Program-made: the position numbers and the translations under genes
DNA from: Bryobacterales bacterium
GTDB taxonomy: Bacteria > Acidobacteriota > Terriglobia > Bryobacterales > Bryobacteraceae
Length of the DNA: 52,374 nt
Reading direction: 5' to 3'
Assembly (NCBI GenBank): GCA_003167255.1
Contig: PMTR01000006.1
Span: 3,000 to 55,373 of the forward strand
Shown here: piece by piece, positions 1 through 7,459 of the stretch
Layout: the number at the start of each line of letters is the position of its first letter
How positions within the stretch are numbered: the stretch's first letter is position 1
Notes under the pieces: generated by a model
Told to the model about the DNA's origin: nothing
Database searches by the model: none
What the model saw: the letters and a program-made list of their open reading frames with translations, nothing else

Positions 1-127
1 GCTGGCGTTTGCATGATGCCGATATCGCTGATCCGATTGCGGGACGAGGGCATCCCGCGCGGACTAAGGGGTCCGCCCTCCAATTATGCGTGCGCCACTT
101 GATTGGGCCATCTCTGAGAAAAGCAGG

Positions 128-964
128 TTAGTTCGGAGTCGGTTCCACGCTTGCGCGCTCCACCACCAGGGTTTTCTGCATCTGCTTTCCCGCCTCCAGC
201 TTCAAGCCAAGTTTCTTCGCAACGGCAAACCCTACGTTCGGATCGTCGCCAGGCCGGCCCGTTGTCGCGTGGCTCCAGTCCTCATCGAACTGGTAGCTTC
301 CAGTGATCCCGGTCTTATCAAAGACGGGGGTTCCCGTGAAAAACGTTAGAAAGCTTGCCAGGTCGGCGAGGGTCGCCGATTTCCTCCTGAAGACGCCCCG
401 TTGATAGGACACGGTGTTGGAATCCACTTCGGTTGACGGTATCAGTTTCGGCTCGCCGCTTCCCCGCAGCAGGTTACAGATGCGCTTTTCCCGATCCACC
501 AGTTTGCACTGAAGCCCGAGCCGATCGGCCAGCGCGGTTCGTAGCATCGCTCGCGCCGTCTCGTTGGTGGTCCCAACTGGCGCTATCGCCTCTATCTGGT
601 AAACCTCTTGCTCCATCCAAAAGGGTGATTCGAAGTAGTAGGGGTTCAGGAGAGGAGAATATGCGTATCGCAAGATCCTGTTCAGTATAGCTTCACCCGA
701 AAGTCTCACACCTCTGTAATTCAGAGGGCGCTCCTCTCTGAATTCCTGGTGGCCTATGCTACCCACAAGAACTGGTTCACCTACCTTAATGTTTCCAACG
801 TGCTTGAGCGAAACGACTTCAAACTGCGGCTCAGCAGGGGCCGCCGCGTGCGTCTGGGCGGTGCTATGCACGGCAAGGGCGAACAGGCACCAGCAAAGCA
901 TGGCAACTCTGAATGATGCGCACGCGGTGGAGGGGACCTGGGCCGGCACTGGCACGGAATTCAC
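128..964 (-). CDS. TIGR03435-type secreted protein
   Basis: A 278-residue protein with a hydrophobic signal segment at about residues 15-38, ending near TAQTHAAAPAEPQFEVVSLKH. The mature part has the layout typical of the TIGR03435 family: an opening FEVVSLKH-like strand, a RGVRLSGEAILNRILRYAY segment, then MLRTALADRLGLQCKLVDREKR, and a C-terminal D-x-T-G-I-T-G-S-Y-x-F-x-x-DW motif (DKTGITGSYQFDEDW). These proteins are expanded in Solibacter-like Acidobacteriota; their function is unknown and they are probably exported. It stands alone: the next gene is more than 450 bases away. The start is the first in-frame Met before the signal segment. Family assignment is from pattern recognition, not a search. 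Confidence 0.85.
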   Translation of the reverse strand: MNSVPVPAQVPSTACASFRVAMLCWCLFALAVHSTAQTHAAAPAEPQFEVVSLKHVGNIKVGEPVLVGSIGHQEFREERPLNYRGVRLSGEAILNRILRYAYSPLLNPYYFESPFWMEQEVYQIEAIAPVGTTNETARAMLRTALADRLGLQCKLVDREKRICNLLRGSGEPKLIPSTEVDSNTVSYQRGVFRRKSATLADLASFLTFFTGTPVFDKTGITGSYQFDEDWSHATTGRPGDDPNVGFAVAKKLGLKLEAGKQMQKTLVVERASVEPTPN

Positions 965-1072
965 AGGTCCGATTGTAACGCCTGGCCCGGCGGAATTCGG
1001 AATCCGGTAGGAGGCCGTTCCGAAATCGGGAGGACTGGCGCAGGCGGGCCTTTGCTATCAATTGATTCCATA

Positions 1073-1088
1073 TGGCACGCGGGTTGCA
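1073..1088 (+). promoter_or_regulatory. Sigma-54 (RpoN) promoter
   Basis: The 16 bases TGGCACGCGGGTTGCA match the -24/-12 consensus TGGCACG-N4-TTGCA without a mismatch. The GG doublet (1074-1075) and GC doublet (1086-1087) are separated by exactly 10 bases, as RNA polymerase with sigma-54 requires. The predicted start of transcription is near 1099. The DNA behind it is intergenic and ends in an intrinsic terminator before the hydrolase gene, so the promoter appears to drive a short non-coding transcript. Confidence 0.7.
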
Positions 1089-1098
1089 TAACAGTCCA

Positions 1099-1205
1099 TA
1101 AGGTTCTTTAGAGGATATTCTCACTTTGGTGCGTTGTTGCCTCTGTTCCGGCTCGACGCCGCCGCCCCGCCCGGTCCCATCTGCCGGAGCGGGGCGCTTT
1201 TTTTT
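1099..1205 (+). ncRNA. Candidate sigma-54-driven small RNA
   Basis: A transcript starting about 12 bases downstream of the -12 GC doublet would run to the T-run at 1198-1205, about 105 nt. It holds no open reading frame with a ribosome binding site. Its 3' end is a strong hairpin plus eight T. The size and architecture (regulated promoter, short unstructured 5' part, terminator hairpin) match trans-acting small RNAs. No known family is recognised. The 5' end is inferred from the promoter match only. Confidence 0.45.
1163..1205 (+). terminator. Intrinsic terminator of the candidate small RNA
   Basis: An 8-bp GC stem (1163-1170 with 1189-1196) is extended by CCGG/CCGG (1171-1174 with 1184-1187) with one bulged A. 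It is followed almost at once by eight T (1198-1205). This is a textbook Rho-independent terminator on the plus strand. Confidence 0.8.
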
Positions 1206-1274
1206 GGTCTGTTGCAGAGGGCCTTCGGCCCGCGAAATTTCATGAAAAACTGTGAGGACCCTGGCTGGTTGTGG

Positions 1275-1370
1275 GGCGGGTTATACAGCCTGGTTATACA
1301 GCCCGCGGACCGGCTTTCCAACGGGTCCAGCCGCCTGAAGGCGGCTGCGGCCAGAATTGGCCGCCCCACC
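1275..1370. repeat. Palindromic intergenic repeat cluster
   Basis: Between the terminator and the hydrolase gene lie two direct copies of GTTATACAGCC (1280-1290, 1293-1303). Two adjacent hairpins follow: AGCCGCC-TGAA-GGCGGCT (1329-1346) and GCGGCC-AGAATT-GGCCGC (1347-1364). A close relative of the first hairpin recurs at 50552-50569. This resembles REP-type elements spread between genes. No gene is seen here. Confidence 0.5.
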
Positions 1371-1423
1371 TCCGTCGGCGCCCTGCTTTTTCGACCCTGC
1401 TAAACTGAGATTTCTCACTACAA

Positions 1424-2458
1424 ATGGGACCCTATGCCTACTGGATGGATCGCTGGGAGCGGAAGCTCGCCACTCGGGACACCAACCGCGTGGTTCGTCC
1501 GTTTGAATGGGGCACCGAATGGCTGCACTCGATCGGCTTCCCGCCCTGCCCCGCGGAATCGAACGGCGATGCGGCTGCCTGTTTGGCCCGTTTCGCAACC
1601 GAAGCTGTCGCCCACTCCGAGCGCCTTTATTCCTACGTGCCGGTTCAGGATTTCCGGCTTCAGGAAGACCGGCTGACTTTTACCAGCCCGGTGGAATCCC
1701 CGTACCCAAAGAACAATACCGTCCACGCGCGATGGTTTCCCGCCGATCGGGACCGCGGCCGCGCCCTCGTCGTGCTGCCCCAGTGGAATTCCGGTCCCGA
1801 CGGACACGTGGGACTGGCAAAGCTGCTGAACCGGTTCGGAATCAGCGCACTGCGCATGACCATGGCGTACCACGCGGAACGCATGCCGGAGGAACTCTCC
1901 CGCGCCGATTACCACGTCTCGAGCAATATCGGGCGCACCATTCACGCCACCCGCCAATCCGTAATCGACGCCCGCGCCTGCCTGGACTGGCTGGCCCAAC
2001 AGGGCTACCAGCGAGTGGGGTTGTTGGGGACCAGTCTGGGTTCGTGCGTGGCCTTCGTCGCCGCCGCCCACGACCCGCGCGTGAAAGTGGGCATCTTCAA
2101 CCACGTATCCAACTACTTTTCGGACCCGGTCTGGACCGGAATATCGTCCCGGCACATCCGCAAGGGTTTCGGCGACATGCTGAGCCAGGACGATTTGCGG
2201 CATTACTGGTCGGTGATCAGCCCGGCCAGTTACCTGAAGCTCATCCAGGGCCGCGATATGCGCAACCTGCTGATCTGGGCCCGGCACGACTCGACTTTCC
2301 TACCGGTTTATTCCCGGCAAGTGCTCGCCAGCTTCCGGGAAATGCAGTTGCCGCATGAAGTTTTCACGCTGCCGTGCGGCCATTACACCACTGGCCGTTT
2401 TCCCTTCAACCTCATCGACGGCCTCGTGATGTGCCGTTTCGCCGCCCGCAACATGTAA
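1424..2458 (+). CDS. Alpha/beta hydrolase (ABHD18-like)
   Basis: A 344-residue alpha/beta-hydrolase-fold protein with no signal peptide, so probably cytoplasmic. The nucleophile elbow is GTSLGS at residues 202-207 (Ser204). The likely acid is Asp289 in WARHDS and the base is His320 in PCGHY. The central core (VLPQWNSGPDGHVGLAKLL, then RMTMAYHAERMPEEL) resembles the DUF2048/ABHD18 group, whose substrate is unknown. The ATG lacks a clear Shine-Dalgarno sequence. The gene is monocistronic, with a hairpin cluster upstream and a separate short transcription unit downstream. The substrate cannot be told from the sequence. Confidence 0.85.
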   Translation: MGPYAYWMDRWERKLATRDTNRVVRPFEWGTEWLHSIGFPPCPAESNGDAAACLARFATEAVAHSERLYSYVPVQDFRLQEDRLTFTSPVESPYPKNNTVHARWFPADRDRGRALVVLPQWNSGPDGHVGLAKLLNRFGISALRMTMAYHAERMPEELSRADYHVSSNIGRTIHATRQSVIDARACLDWLAQQGYQRVGLLGTSLGSCVAFVAAAHDPRVKVGIFNHVSNYFSDPVWTGISSRHIRKGFGDMLSQDDLRHYWSVISPASYLKLIQGRDMRNLLIWARHDSTFLPVYSRQVLASFREMQLPHEVFTLPCGHYTTGRFPFNLIDGLVMCRFAARNM

Positions 2459-2507
2459 CCCAAACATTACATGGCGCTTAGCGGCAGCCTTCCAAAAGAA
2501 TTTCATA

Positions 2508-2539
2508 TTGACAAGCCGAAATCCCCGTGAGAGCATGTA
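2508..2539 (+). promoter_or_regulatory. Possible sigma-70 promoter of the short transcript
   Basis: TTGACA (2508-2513) is a perfect -35 hexamer. The best -10 candidates nearby (around 2533-2539, CATGTAA) are weak and the spacing of 19-20 bases is long, so the exact start is uncertain. It lies just upstream of a strong ribosome binding site and structured region. Confidence 0.35.
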
Positions 2540-2571
2540 AACATCACTGGAAAAGGAGGTGGTCCAACATA

Positions 2572-2613
2572 ATGGAAAGTAACATACGACCGCGAGAGGT
2601 GGCCGACTGTTAA
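2572..2613 (+). CDS. 13-codon mini-ORF behind an extended Shine-Dalgarno
   Basis: ATG at 2572 opens a 13-codon frame (MESNIRPREVADC) that stops at TAA 2611-2613. Before it lies AAAGGAGGTGGTCC (2552-2565), complementary to the whole 14-base 3' tail of 16S rRNA except for one G-U pair. That is far more pairing than ordinary genes show. The stop codon sits in the loop of a stem formed by 2601-2607 and 2616-2623. It could be a leader peptide, a ribosome-loading site in a regulatory RNA, or a tiny gene. It is too short for coding statistics, so the call rests on the ribosome binding site. Confidence 0.35.
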   Translation: MESNIRPREVADC

Positions 2614-2722
2614 AGGTCGAGCCGATCATGTAGCCGATTCCGTCCAGTATCGGAATCAACGTTCCTGTGGACCGGCTGCCTCAAGCGTCAGCTTAAGCCT
2701 CAGGTTTTTTCTTTAGCTACCT

Positions 2723-2764
2723 CCCTCGTGGCCCGAAAGCGGGTCACGGGGGATTCGTCTTTTT
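2723..2764 (+). terminator. Hairpin terminator upstream of rpmE
   Basis: Arms 2723-2735 and 2740-2752 pair over 13 bp (two G-U pairs) around an AAAG loop. TTTTT follows at 2760-2764. It would end the short transcript and also lies where the -35 box of rpmE is expected. Confidence 0.55.
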
Positions 2765-2769
2765 AGTGG

Positions 2770-2775
2770 TATACT
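2770..2775 (+). promoter_or_regulatory. Likely -10 box of rpmE
   Basis: TATACT at 2770-2775 is a good -10 hexamer placed 30 bases before the rpmE ATG. No good -35 box is present, since that position is occupied by the hairpin. The leader would be about 25 nt and contains AAAGG (2786-2790) as ribosome binding site. Confidence 0.4.
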
Positions 2776-2805
2776 GAAAGTCTCGAAAGGAATCCCCGTA
2801 ACAAA

Positions 2806-3039
2806 ATGAAGGTCGGTATTCACCCCGCTTATAACGAATTGAATGTAATCTGCGCCTGCGGCCATACCTTCAAGACACGGTCGACGCACAAAGGCGATAT
2901 CCGCGTGGAAATCTGTTCTTCCTGCCACCCGTTCTACACCGGCAAGCAGAAGCTGATGGACACCGCCGGCCGCATCGACAAGTTTGAGAGAAAGTACAAG
3001 GAATCGCGCGCCGCCAAGAAGGCACAACCGGTGGCGTAA
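2806..3039 (+). CDS. rpmE: 50S ribosomal protein L31
   Basis: A 77-residue protein starting [20 protein letters not shown], the typical L31 opening. Four cysteines (Cys16, Cys18, Cys37, Cys40) form the zinc-binding C+ pattern, followed by [24 protein letters not shown], the conserved L31 core. It binds the 50S subunit near the central protuberance. The zinc-containing form is the one usually replaced by a C- paralogue when zinc is scarce; no such paralogue is in the window. The gene is monocistronic and closes with a strong terminator. Confidence 0.97.
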   Translation: MKVGIHPAYNELNVICACGHTFKTRSTHKGDIRVEICSSCHPFYTGKQKLMDTAGRIDKFERKYKESRAAKKAQPVA

Positions 3040-3067
3040 GCGCGGAAAACAAGTTTGGAAATGGCAA

Positions 3068-3099
3068 GGGGCCGGACGGTGTCCGGCCCCTTTGGTTTT
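3068..3099 (+). terminator. rpmE intrinsic terminator
   Basis: GGGGCCGGAC (3068-3077) and GTCCGGCCCC (3081-3090) form a perfect 10-bp stem with a GGT loop. It is followed by TTTGGTTTT. It lies 28 bases after the rpmE stop codon. Confidence 0.9.
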
Positions 3100-3119
3100 G
3101 TCCAGCTCGCATTTCTCCT

Positions 3120-3381
3120 CCAGAAGTTAAGGGGACGCATTTTCCAGCCTTCACTCGTCGCTGTCCCGGGTGAACCTGGAAATCGCGTCTCCTTTCGTTC
3201 TCGGCGCGCATACCTGCGAACATCCCGTCCATATCGGCGCCTGCCTGGTTGGTGTTGATCGGCAGCGTGGCGGGTATGCCCGGCATAATAGCGCGCGGGT
3301 CTTTTGCGGGGGGATCGGGAGCTGAAAGCTGACCGCTCGAATCGAATGCAGCCACGACGAGTTTGATACTCTTGCAGTCCG
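3120..3381 (-). other. Possible decayed coding remnant
   Basis: No intact gene fits this stretch, but the minus strand has an open frame with protein-like composition, including CKSIKLVVAAFDSSGQLS and TLPINTNQAGADMDGMFAG. It has no start, no ribosome binding site, and runs into the SnoaL-like gene in another frame. It may be the tail of a decayed secreted protein. Weak evidence. Confidence 0.2.
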
Positions 3382-3783
3382 CTAGCCGTGCACGGCGTGA
3401 GCGGCCTGGGCGGTGTCGGTGTACTGCTGGAAGGCCGTGATCTTGGCGTCGCGCAGGCGCCAGATGTGGGCGAATTGGGCGTTGAGAGGAGCGCCGGTCG
3501 CCTTGTAAGTGGCCTTGTAGTAGCCGAGCGCCACGACGGTGTCGCCGGCGTCTAGGAGCTCGGAGGGGAGGGCCTGGAAGTGATCCCATTCGGTGGCGAG
3601 ACGGAAGAAGATGCCCTCGGCAATGGCGGCATGGCCGACGTAGGGATTGCGGTCGGCGTAAGGGAAGTTCTCCGCTTCGTTCCAGACAATGGCGGGATCC
3701 ATGCTGGCGAGGACCGCTGCGCCGTCGCCACGGGCGAAGGCTGCGTAGAGGCTTTGGATGAGATCAATGTTCGCTTGGGACAT
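3382..3783 (-). CDS. SnoaL-like / nuclear transport factor 2 family protein
   Basis: A 133-residue protein starting MSQANIDLIQSLYAAFARGD, a standard opening of the SnoaL-like polyketide cyclase / NTF2-like fold. WRLRDAKITAFQQYTDT near the C-terminus is the usual closing strand of the family. The fold is a small alpha+beta barrel that binds hydrophobic ligands or catalyses isomerisation; the ligand cannot be told. The frame is open further upstream (to 3972), but the added residues look unlike the family, and GGAGA stands 9 bases before the chosen ATG. No operon partners. Confidence 0.85.
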   Translation of the reverse strand: MSQANIDLIQSLYAAFARGDGAAVLASMDPAIVWNEAENFPYADRNPYVGHAAIAEGIFFRLATEWDHFQALPSELLDAGDTVVALGYYKATYKATGAPLNAQFAHIWRLRDAKITAFQQYTDTAQAAHAVHG

Positions 3784-4057
3784 GGAAAGGGTCTCCGGTA
3801 CCTCGAAGCAGTATACAGGAAAACCATCCCTGTCGAATAACTGCCTCCTAATTGACGTTGTTCCACAGTGGACGTAGAGTCGCGGAGATGTGGCTCCATC
3901 CGGCGCTTGACCGGCTGTGCCTGACGGCGCACTCGGAAACTGCCGCATGCGGGTGTCACGAGCCAGGCCCATTGTGGGAAACTTGACCGCATCGGGAACG
4001 CGCCCGGCTTTGCCGATTGGGCTTCAGGACCGGCCTTTGCTGCGTTAGGTGGCGGCC

Positions 4058-4489
4058 TTACTTCCTTCCGCCGCCTGATCCTTTTTTGCGCGCTTTGCGT
4101 TCGGCCTCGTGCTTGGCGTGGAGAGCTTCGTACAAAGGAAGCTGGTCGGGGCGAAGCATGGCCTTGATTTGCGCCACCTGGTCGTCAAAAATCGCGCGGG
4201 CTTCGGCGTTGTGTTTCTGCGAAACCTGGTCGAACTGTTCACGGGTATGATCGTAGATCTTCTCCGCCTGAACCACTTGCTGCGGGTCCAGGTGGACCGC
4301 CTGGGTCAAATCATCGATATTGCGCCTGCGGATGGCTTCCGGATCGCGCTTTTCTTCGGGGCCTTTGGGATTGGAAGGCGCGACCGCTGCCGTGGTGCTA
4401 TATACACGGTAGGCGAAGCCGCCCACCACCACGCCACTGAAAAACACCAGCAGCAGAGAGAAGAACGCGGACAATTTCGTGTTCGCCAT
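4058..4489 (-). CDS. Membrane-anchored protein of the ECF sigma operon
   Basis: A 143-residue protein with one N-terminal membrane segment (about residues 8-28, FFSLLLVFFSGVVVGGFAY). A charged, mostly helical periplasmic part follows (about 45-135), ending in a Lys/Arg/Gly-rich tail. The helical part (DLTQAVHLDPQQVVQAEKIYD, then MLRPDQLPLYEAL) has the look of small periplasmic sensor proteins of the Spy/CnrX type, but key motifs are not clear. It is the third gene after the ECF sigma factor and the short membrane protein, 8 bases behind the latter. That context suggests a role in sensing or restraint of the sigma factor. Confidence 0.7.
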   Translation of the reverse strand: MANTKLSAFFSLLLVFFSGVVVGGFAYRVYSTTAAVAPSNPKGPEEKRDPEAIRRRNIDDLTQAVHLDPQQVVQAEKIYDHTREQFDQVSQKHNAEARAIFDDQVAQIKAMLRPDQLPLYEALHAKHEAERKARKKGSGGGRK

Positions 4490-4497
4490 GAATCAGC

Positions 4498-4836
4498 CTA
4501 CCGGCCGGAGAGGTCGAGGCGCGCCGGGGTGACGATATCGGGGGCGTCCAGCGGATGGGCGTCCGCCAAGGCCTCGATGTAAGTCTCGCTGGAGGTGACG
4601 GCGCTCGAATGCGGGATCGACATGTACACGCCCAGCGCGATGGTCAGAGCCACGGCCGCGGTGACAAAGCCATTCGCCATGCGACGGAAGGAGAACGTGA
4701 AATTCTGGCGCGATTCAATCCGCCCCCAAAGGGTCGGCATAAAATTCGCGCTGGCCTCCGGTGTGGGGCAGGCATCGCGATACGCCCGGAACAGAGCGTC
4801 CAATCTTTCTTCGTCGTTGCCGCGCATAGAATTCAT
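4498..4836 (-). CDS. Short membrane protein, possible anti-sigma factor
   Basis: A 112-residue protein. The N-terminal half is cytoplasmic-looking (DEERLDALFRAYRDACPTPE, then NFMPTLWGRIESRQ), with a single membrane segment at about residues 54-72 (GFVTAAVALTIALGVYMSI) and a short outer tail. That layout and its position 27 bases after an ECF sigma gene fit a transmembrane anti-sigma factor. It lacks the His-x3-Cys-x2-Cys motif of zinc anti-sigma factors. The stretch NFMPTLWGRIE is typical of small anti-sigma-like proteins beside Acidobacterial ECF genes. Function inferred from context. Confidence 0.7.
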   Translation of the reverse strand: MNSMRGNDEERLDALFRAYRDACPTPEASANFMPTLWGRIESRQNFTFSFRRMANGFVTAAVALTIALGVYMSIPHSSAVTSSETYIEALADAHPLDAPDIVTPARLDLSGR

Positions 4837-4863
4837 ATAATACCTCCAACCGCCTGCCGGCGC

Positions 4864-5442
4864 TCAGCCGGCCTCCTGCCGCTTCTCCGCTGCGCCAAAG
4901 GCTTTCAACACCCGTTGGCGGGCCCGGAATAACCGGACCTTGAGAGCATTTTCGTTGACTTTATAAATCTTTTCAAGCTCCTTCAACGAAAGCCCTTCCA
5001 CTTCTTTCAACATCAGCAGAATCCGGTCCGCTTCCGAAACCGCTCCCAAAAGGGAAGCCACGGACTCGCGGAGCTTCTTCTTATGCTTATCGTCCTGGTC
5101 CGCTTTCCCGCCCGCCACAGCGTCGGCCATCATCACCTGCTGCTCCGACAGGTCGGACATCCGGAATTCCTGGCGGCGGCGCTGCTTGCGAAGATAATCG
5201 TAAGCCGCGTTAACCGTCAGCCGATACAACCACGGTTCAAAGACCTCTGCCGTCCGCAATTGGTCGAGAGAAAAATAAAGCCGCAAGAAAACTTCCTGTG
5301 CGACATCCTCGACATCTTCCGTACGGGCGATCAACCGGGTGATCGTGCCCAGAATCCGCTTCCGGTACACCGTCACGATTTCGTTGAAAGCAGCGCTATC
5401 GCCCTTCTGTGCGCTCTTGATCAGCTCGAAATCAACCAGCAT
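4864..5442 (-). CDS. ECF-family RNA polymerase sigma factor
   Basis: A 192-residue sigma factor. Region 2 spans about residues 20-90: DVEDVAQEVFLRLYFSL (core binding, region 2.2), then WLYRLTVNAAYDYLRKQRRR (regions 2.3/2.4). Region 4 spans about 125-185, with ADRILLMLKEVEGLSLKELE and the recognition helix NENALKVRLFRARQRVLKAF. The linker between them is rich in Gly, Ala, Asp and Lys. It is the first gene of a three-gene minus-strand unit with two membrane proteins, the usual arrangement of an envelope-stress sigma factor with its regulators. Confidence 0.93.
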   Translation of the reverse strand: MLVDFELIKSAQKGDSAAFNEIVTVYRKRILGTITRLIARTEDVEDVAQEVFLRLYFSLDQLRTAEVFEPWLYRLTVNAAYDYLRKQRRRQEFRMSDLSEQQVMMADAVAGGKADQDDKHKKKLRESVASLLGAVSEADRILLMLKEVEGLSLKELEKIYKVNENALKVRLFRARQRVLKAFGAAEKRQEAG

Positions 5443-5493
5443 TCGGCACCATACGTGCCGGCGTCCAAAAGCTTCAAGTGTTCCATTTGGATA

Positions 5494-5520
5494 GGCGTAC
5501 CGGCAAGTTGACAGGTTACA
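5494..5520 (-). promoter_or_regulatory. Possible ECF-type promoter upstream of the sigma gene
   Basis: Read on the minus strand, TGTAACC (5520-5514) resembles the AAC-containing -35 element of many ECF-dependent promoters. GTACGCC begins about 14 bases further on and could serve as the -10. It lies some 50-80 bases before the sigma gene and may reflect autoregulation. Weak match. Confidence 0.25.
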
Positions 5521-5688
5521 AAGGGGGAAAGGGAATTGCGCATGCCGGATTTCGCCGGTTGTACGGTCATCAAACTAACTCGAAGGGGCCATCGAAGCCC
5601 CCAACCGTTTTGCGCAAACAACCTCATGAGGCGACTACCATTATTCCACAAGTTCCGCCAAACCTGCTCATAATACAGGGATTACCAA

Positions 5689-7437
5689 TCATCCCCGCAC
5701 CTTCATCGCGAAAAGCGTCTGATCGTCGAAGGCGGTGGTGGAAAACTGGTCGAGCGCCTCGAAGATCGCCTGGATGATGGCGGCGGGCGGTTTTTGGCAG
5801 TGGGCGCGCACCACCTGAGCCAGGCGGCCGCGTCCGAATTCCAGGCCGGCGGCGCTCAAATGGTCGGTGATGCCGTCGGAGTAGAGCAGTATGACGTCAC
5901 CAGGCAGGGTCTGAAAAGTTACCTCCTCGTATTCGCGGGATTCCAGCAAGCCGACCGGTACACCTTCGGCCCGCACTTTCAAAATCTCGGTGCCGCGGCA
6001 GATCATGGGCGGAATCGCGCCGGCGTTGGCCATCACGATCTGGCGTGTCGCGGGGTCCCACAGCAGCACGCTCAAGGTGGCGTAGCGGGCTTCCACCTTG
6101 CGTTCGATGAGCGCGTCGTTGACCGCCTTGAGAAGTTCGGCCGGCCGGTGGCGGCGCGGCGCCAGCGTGCGCAGCAGGCCGCTCATCAGCCCGCCATAGA
6201 GGGCTGCCGCCGCACCCTTGCCGCTGACATCGCCGAACGCGATCACCGTGCGGCCGTCGCGACGTTCAAACAGGTCGTAAATATCGCCCGAGATTTCCCG
6301 TGCCGGCCGCAGGCGCACGGCGGAATCCAGGCCTTCGATTTCCGGATCGGCGTCGGGCAGCAGCACGCGCTGCAATTCGCGCGCGGCTTTGAAGTCCTCT
6401 TCCAGGCTCTTCTCGCGGACGGCCACTTCATGATAGAGCCGCGCGTTCTCGACGCTCGACGCCACTTGCGGGGCCAGCAGCGTCAGCGTGCGCACGTGGT
6501 CGTCGGTGAAGTAACCCACGCGGTCGCTTTCCAGGTCCATCACGCCCACCACGCGGTCCTGCACGGCCAGCGGCACGGCCACTTCGGAACGGATATCGGC
6601 GTGCGAAGCGATGTAGCGCGGGTCCTTGGCGGTATCGTGCACGCGGACCACGCCGCGCGATTCGGCGGCCGCGCCGGTGATGCCTTTGCCGAGCGGCACG
6701 TTGTCGGTCGACACGCGCTGGTCGTAGCGGATGCTGAAAAGATGCCGCAGCGCCTTGGCATCCGGATCCACCACCAGGATGCTGAAAGCATCATAGGCGA
6801 TCAATTCGCGCACCGTGGAAGCGATTTTTCCCAGCAGCTCGTTGAGATCGAGAATCGAAGAGAACTCGTGCGAAATATTGGCCAGAGTCTTGAGCGTGCG
6901 ATTCTGGCGCTCCACGCGCCGGTACAGGCGGGCGTTGTCTATGGCAATCGAAACACGCGCGGTGATGAGGCGCAGCAAGGCGCGGTCGTACTCGGTGTAG
7001 GCGTTGACGCGCGTGGATTGCAGATCGATCACGCCCACCAGGCGGCCGCGCGCCATCATGGGAACGGCCAGTTCGGTGCAAACGGCGTCCACCGCCGCAA
7101 GGTAACGCGGATCGTTGCGCACGTCGCCCACCAGCACCGGTTCCCGCCGCGCCGCCGCCTGGCCCGTGATGCCCTCACCCAGCGCGATCGAAAGGCTGCG
7201 GATCACTTCCGCGCGATGGCCCACGCCATAGCGGATGCGCAGATCCTGCCGCTTCTCGTTGAACAGCAGAATCGCGAACAGGTCGTACGGCAGCACCTTG
7301 CGGATGATCTCCGCCACGTTGGCCAGAAGCTGATCGAGATCGAGCGTCTGAGCGGTGGCCGCGGAGACTTCCAACAGGTAGTCCAGCAACTCCGACCGCT
7401 CGCGAAACCGGACCGAAGCTTTGCGGGTGGTTTGCAT
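5689..7437 (-). CDS. GAF-GAF-PP2C (SpoIIE-type) phosphatase
   Basis: A 582-residue cytoplasmic signalling protein. Two GAF domains, about residues 30-170 and 190-335, each carry a GEGITGQAA / GKGITGAAA motif and a VPMMARGRLVGVIDLQS / VPLAVQDRVVGVMDLES strand. A coiled linker (KSLEEDFKAARELQRVLLP) leads to a SpoIIE/RsbU-type serine phosphatase domain (about 375-580). There REISGDIYDLF and FGDVSGKG supply metal-binding Asp residues, and LLYSDGITDH the C-terminal one. Such enzymes usually dephosphorylate anti-sigma antagonists. The start lies 22 bases after the deoC stop, so it is probably the last gene of the rpiB-deoC operon. The GAF ligand is unknown. Confidence 0.93.
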   Translation of the reverse strand: MQTTRKASVRFRERSELLDYLLEVSAATAQTLDLDQLLANVAEIIRKVLPYDLFAILLFNEKRQDLRIRYGVGHRAEVIRSLSIALGEGITGQAAARREPVLVGDVRNDPRYLAAVDAVCTELAVPMMARGRLVGVIDLQSTRVNAYTEYDRALLRLITARVSIAIDNARLYRRVERQNRTLKTLANISHEFSSILDLNELLGKIASTVRELIAYDAFSILVVDPDAKALRHLFSIRYDQRVSTDNVPLGKGITGAAAESRGVVRVHDTAKDPRYIASHADIRSEVAVPLAVQDRVVGVMDLESDRVGYFTDDHVRTLTLLAPQVASSVENARLYHEVAVREKSLEEDFKAARELQRVLLPDADPEIEGLDSAVRLRPAREISGDIYDLFERRDGRTVIAFGDVSGKGAAAALYGGLMSGLLRTLAPRRHRPAELLKAVNDALIERKVEARYATLSVLLWDPATRQIVMANAGAIPPMICRGTEILKVRAEGVPVGLLESREYEEVTFQTLPGDVILLYSDGITDHLSAAGLEFGRGRLAQVVRAHCQKPPAAIIQAIFEALDQFSTTAFDDQTLFAMKVRG

Positions 7438-7459
7438 GAGAGGCTGCGCCGGGCGCGGA

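Larger units (their letters stand above)
2545..2765 (+). ncRNA. Candidate structured short RNA with mini-ORF
   Basis: Downstream of the -35-like TTGACA the RNA can fold into successive stems. One is GGCCGAC with GTCGAGCC (2601-2607/2616-2623, one bulge). The next is GATTCCG with CGGAATC (2636-2642/2651-2657). GGTCC (2561-2565) can also pair with GGACC (2669-2673), which would mask the strong ribosome binding site. The unit ends in a 13-bp hairpin and short T-run. No RNA family is recognised. Boundaries are approximate. Confidence 0.35.

Noticed and set aside
1073-1424. Sigma-54 promoter as the promoter of the alpha/beta hydrolase
   Set aside because: A strong intrinsic terminator lies between them and the hydrolase starts over 200 bases beyond it. 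Read-through cannot be excluded but is not the simplest reading.
2572-2760. Mini-ORF as the start of a larger frameshifted gene
   Set aside because: No frame after the TAA gives a protein-like continuation, and the DNA folds into hairpins instead.
3784-3972. Longer N-terminus for the SnoaL-like protein
   Set aside because: The added residues are not family-like, while the ATG at 3783 begins the conserved domain and has a ribosome binding site.
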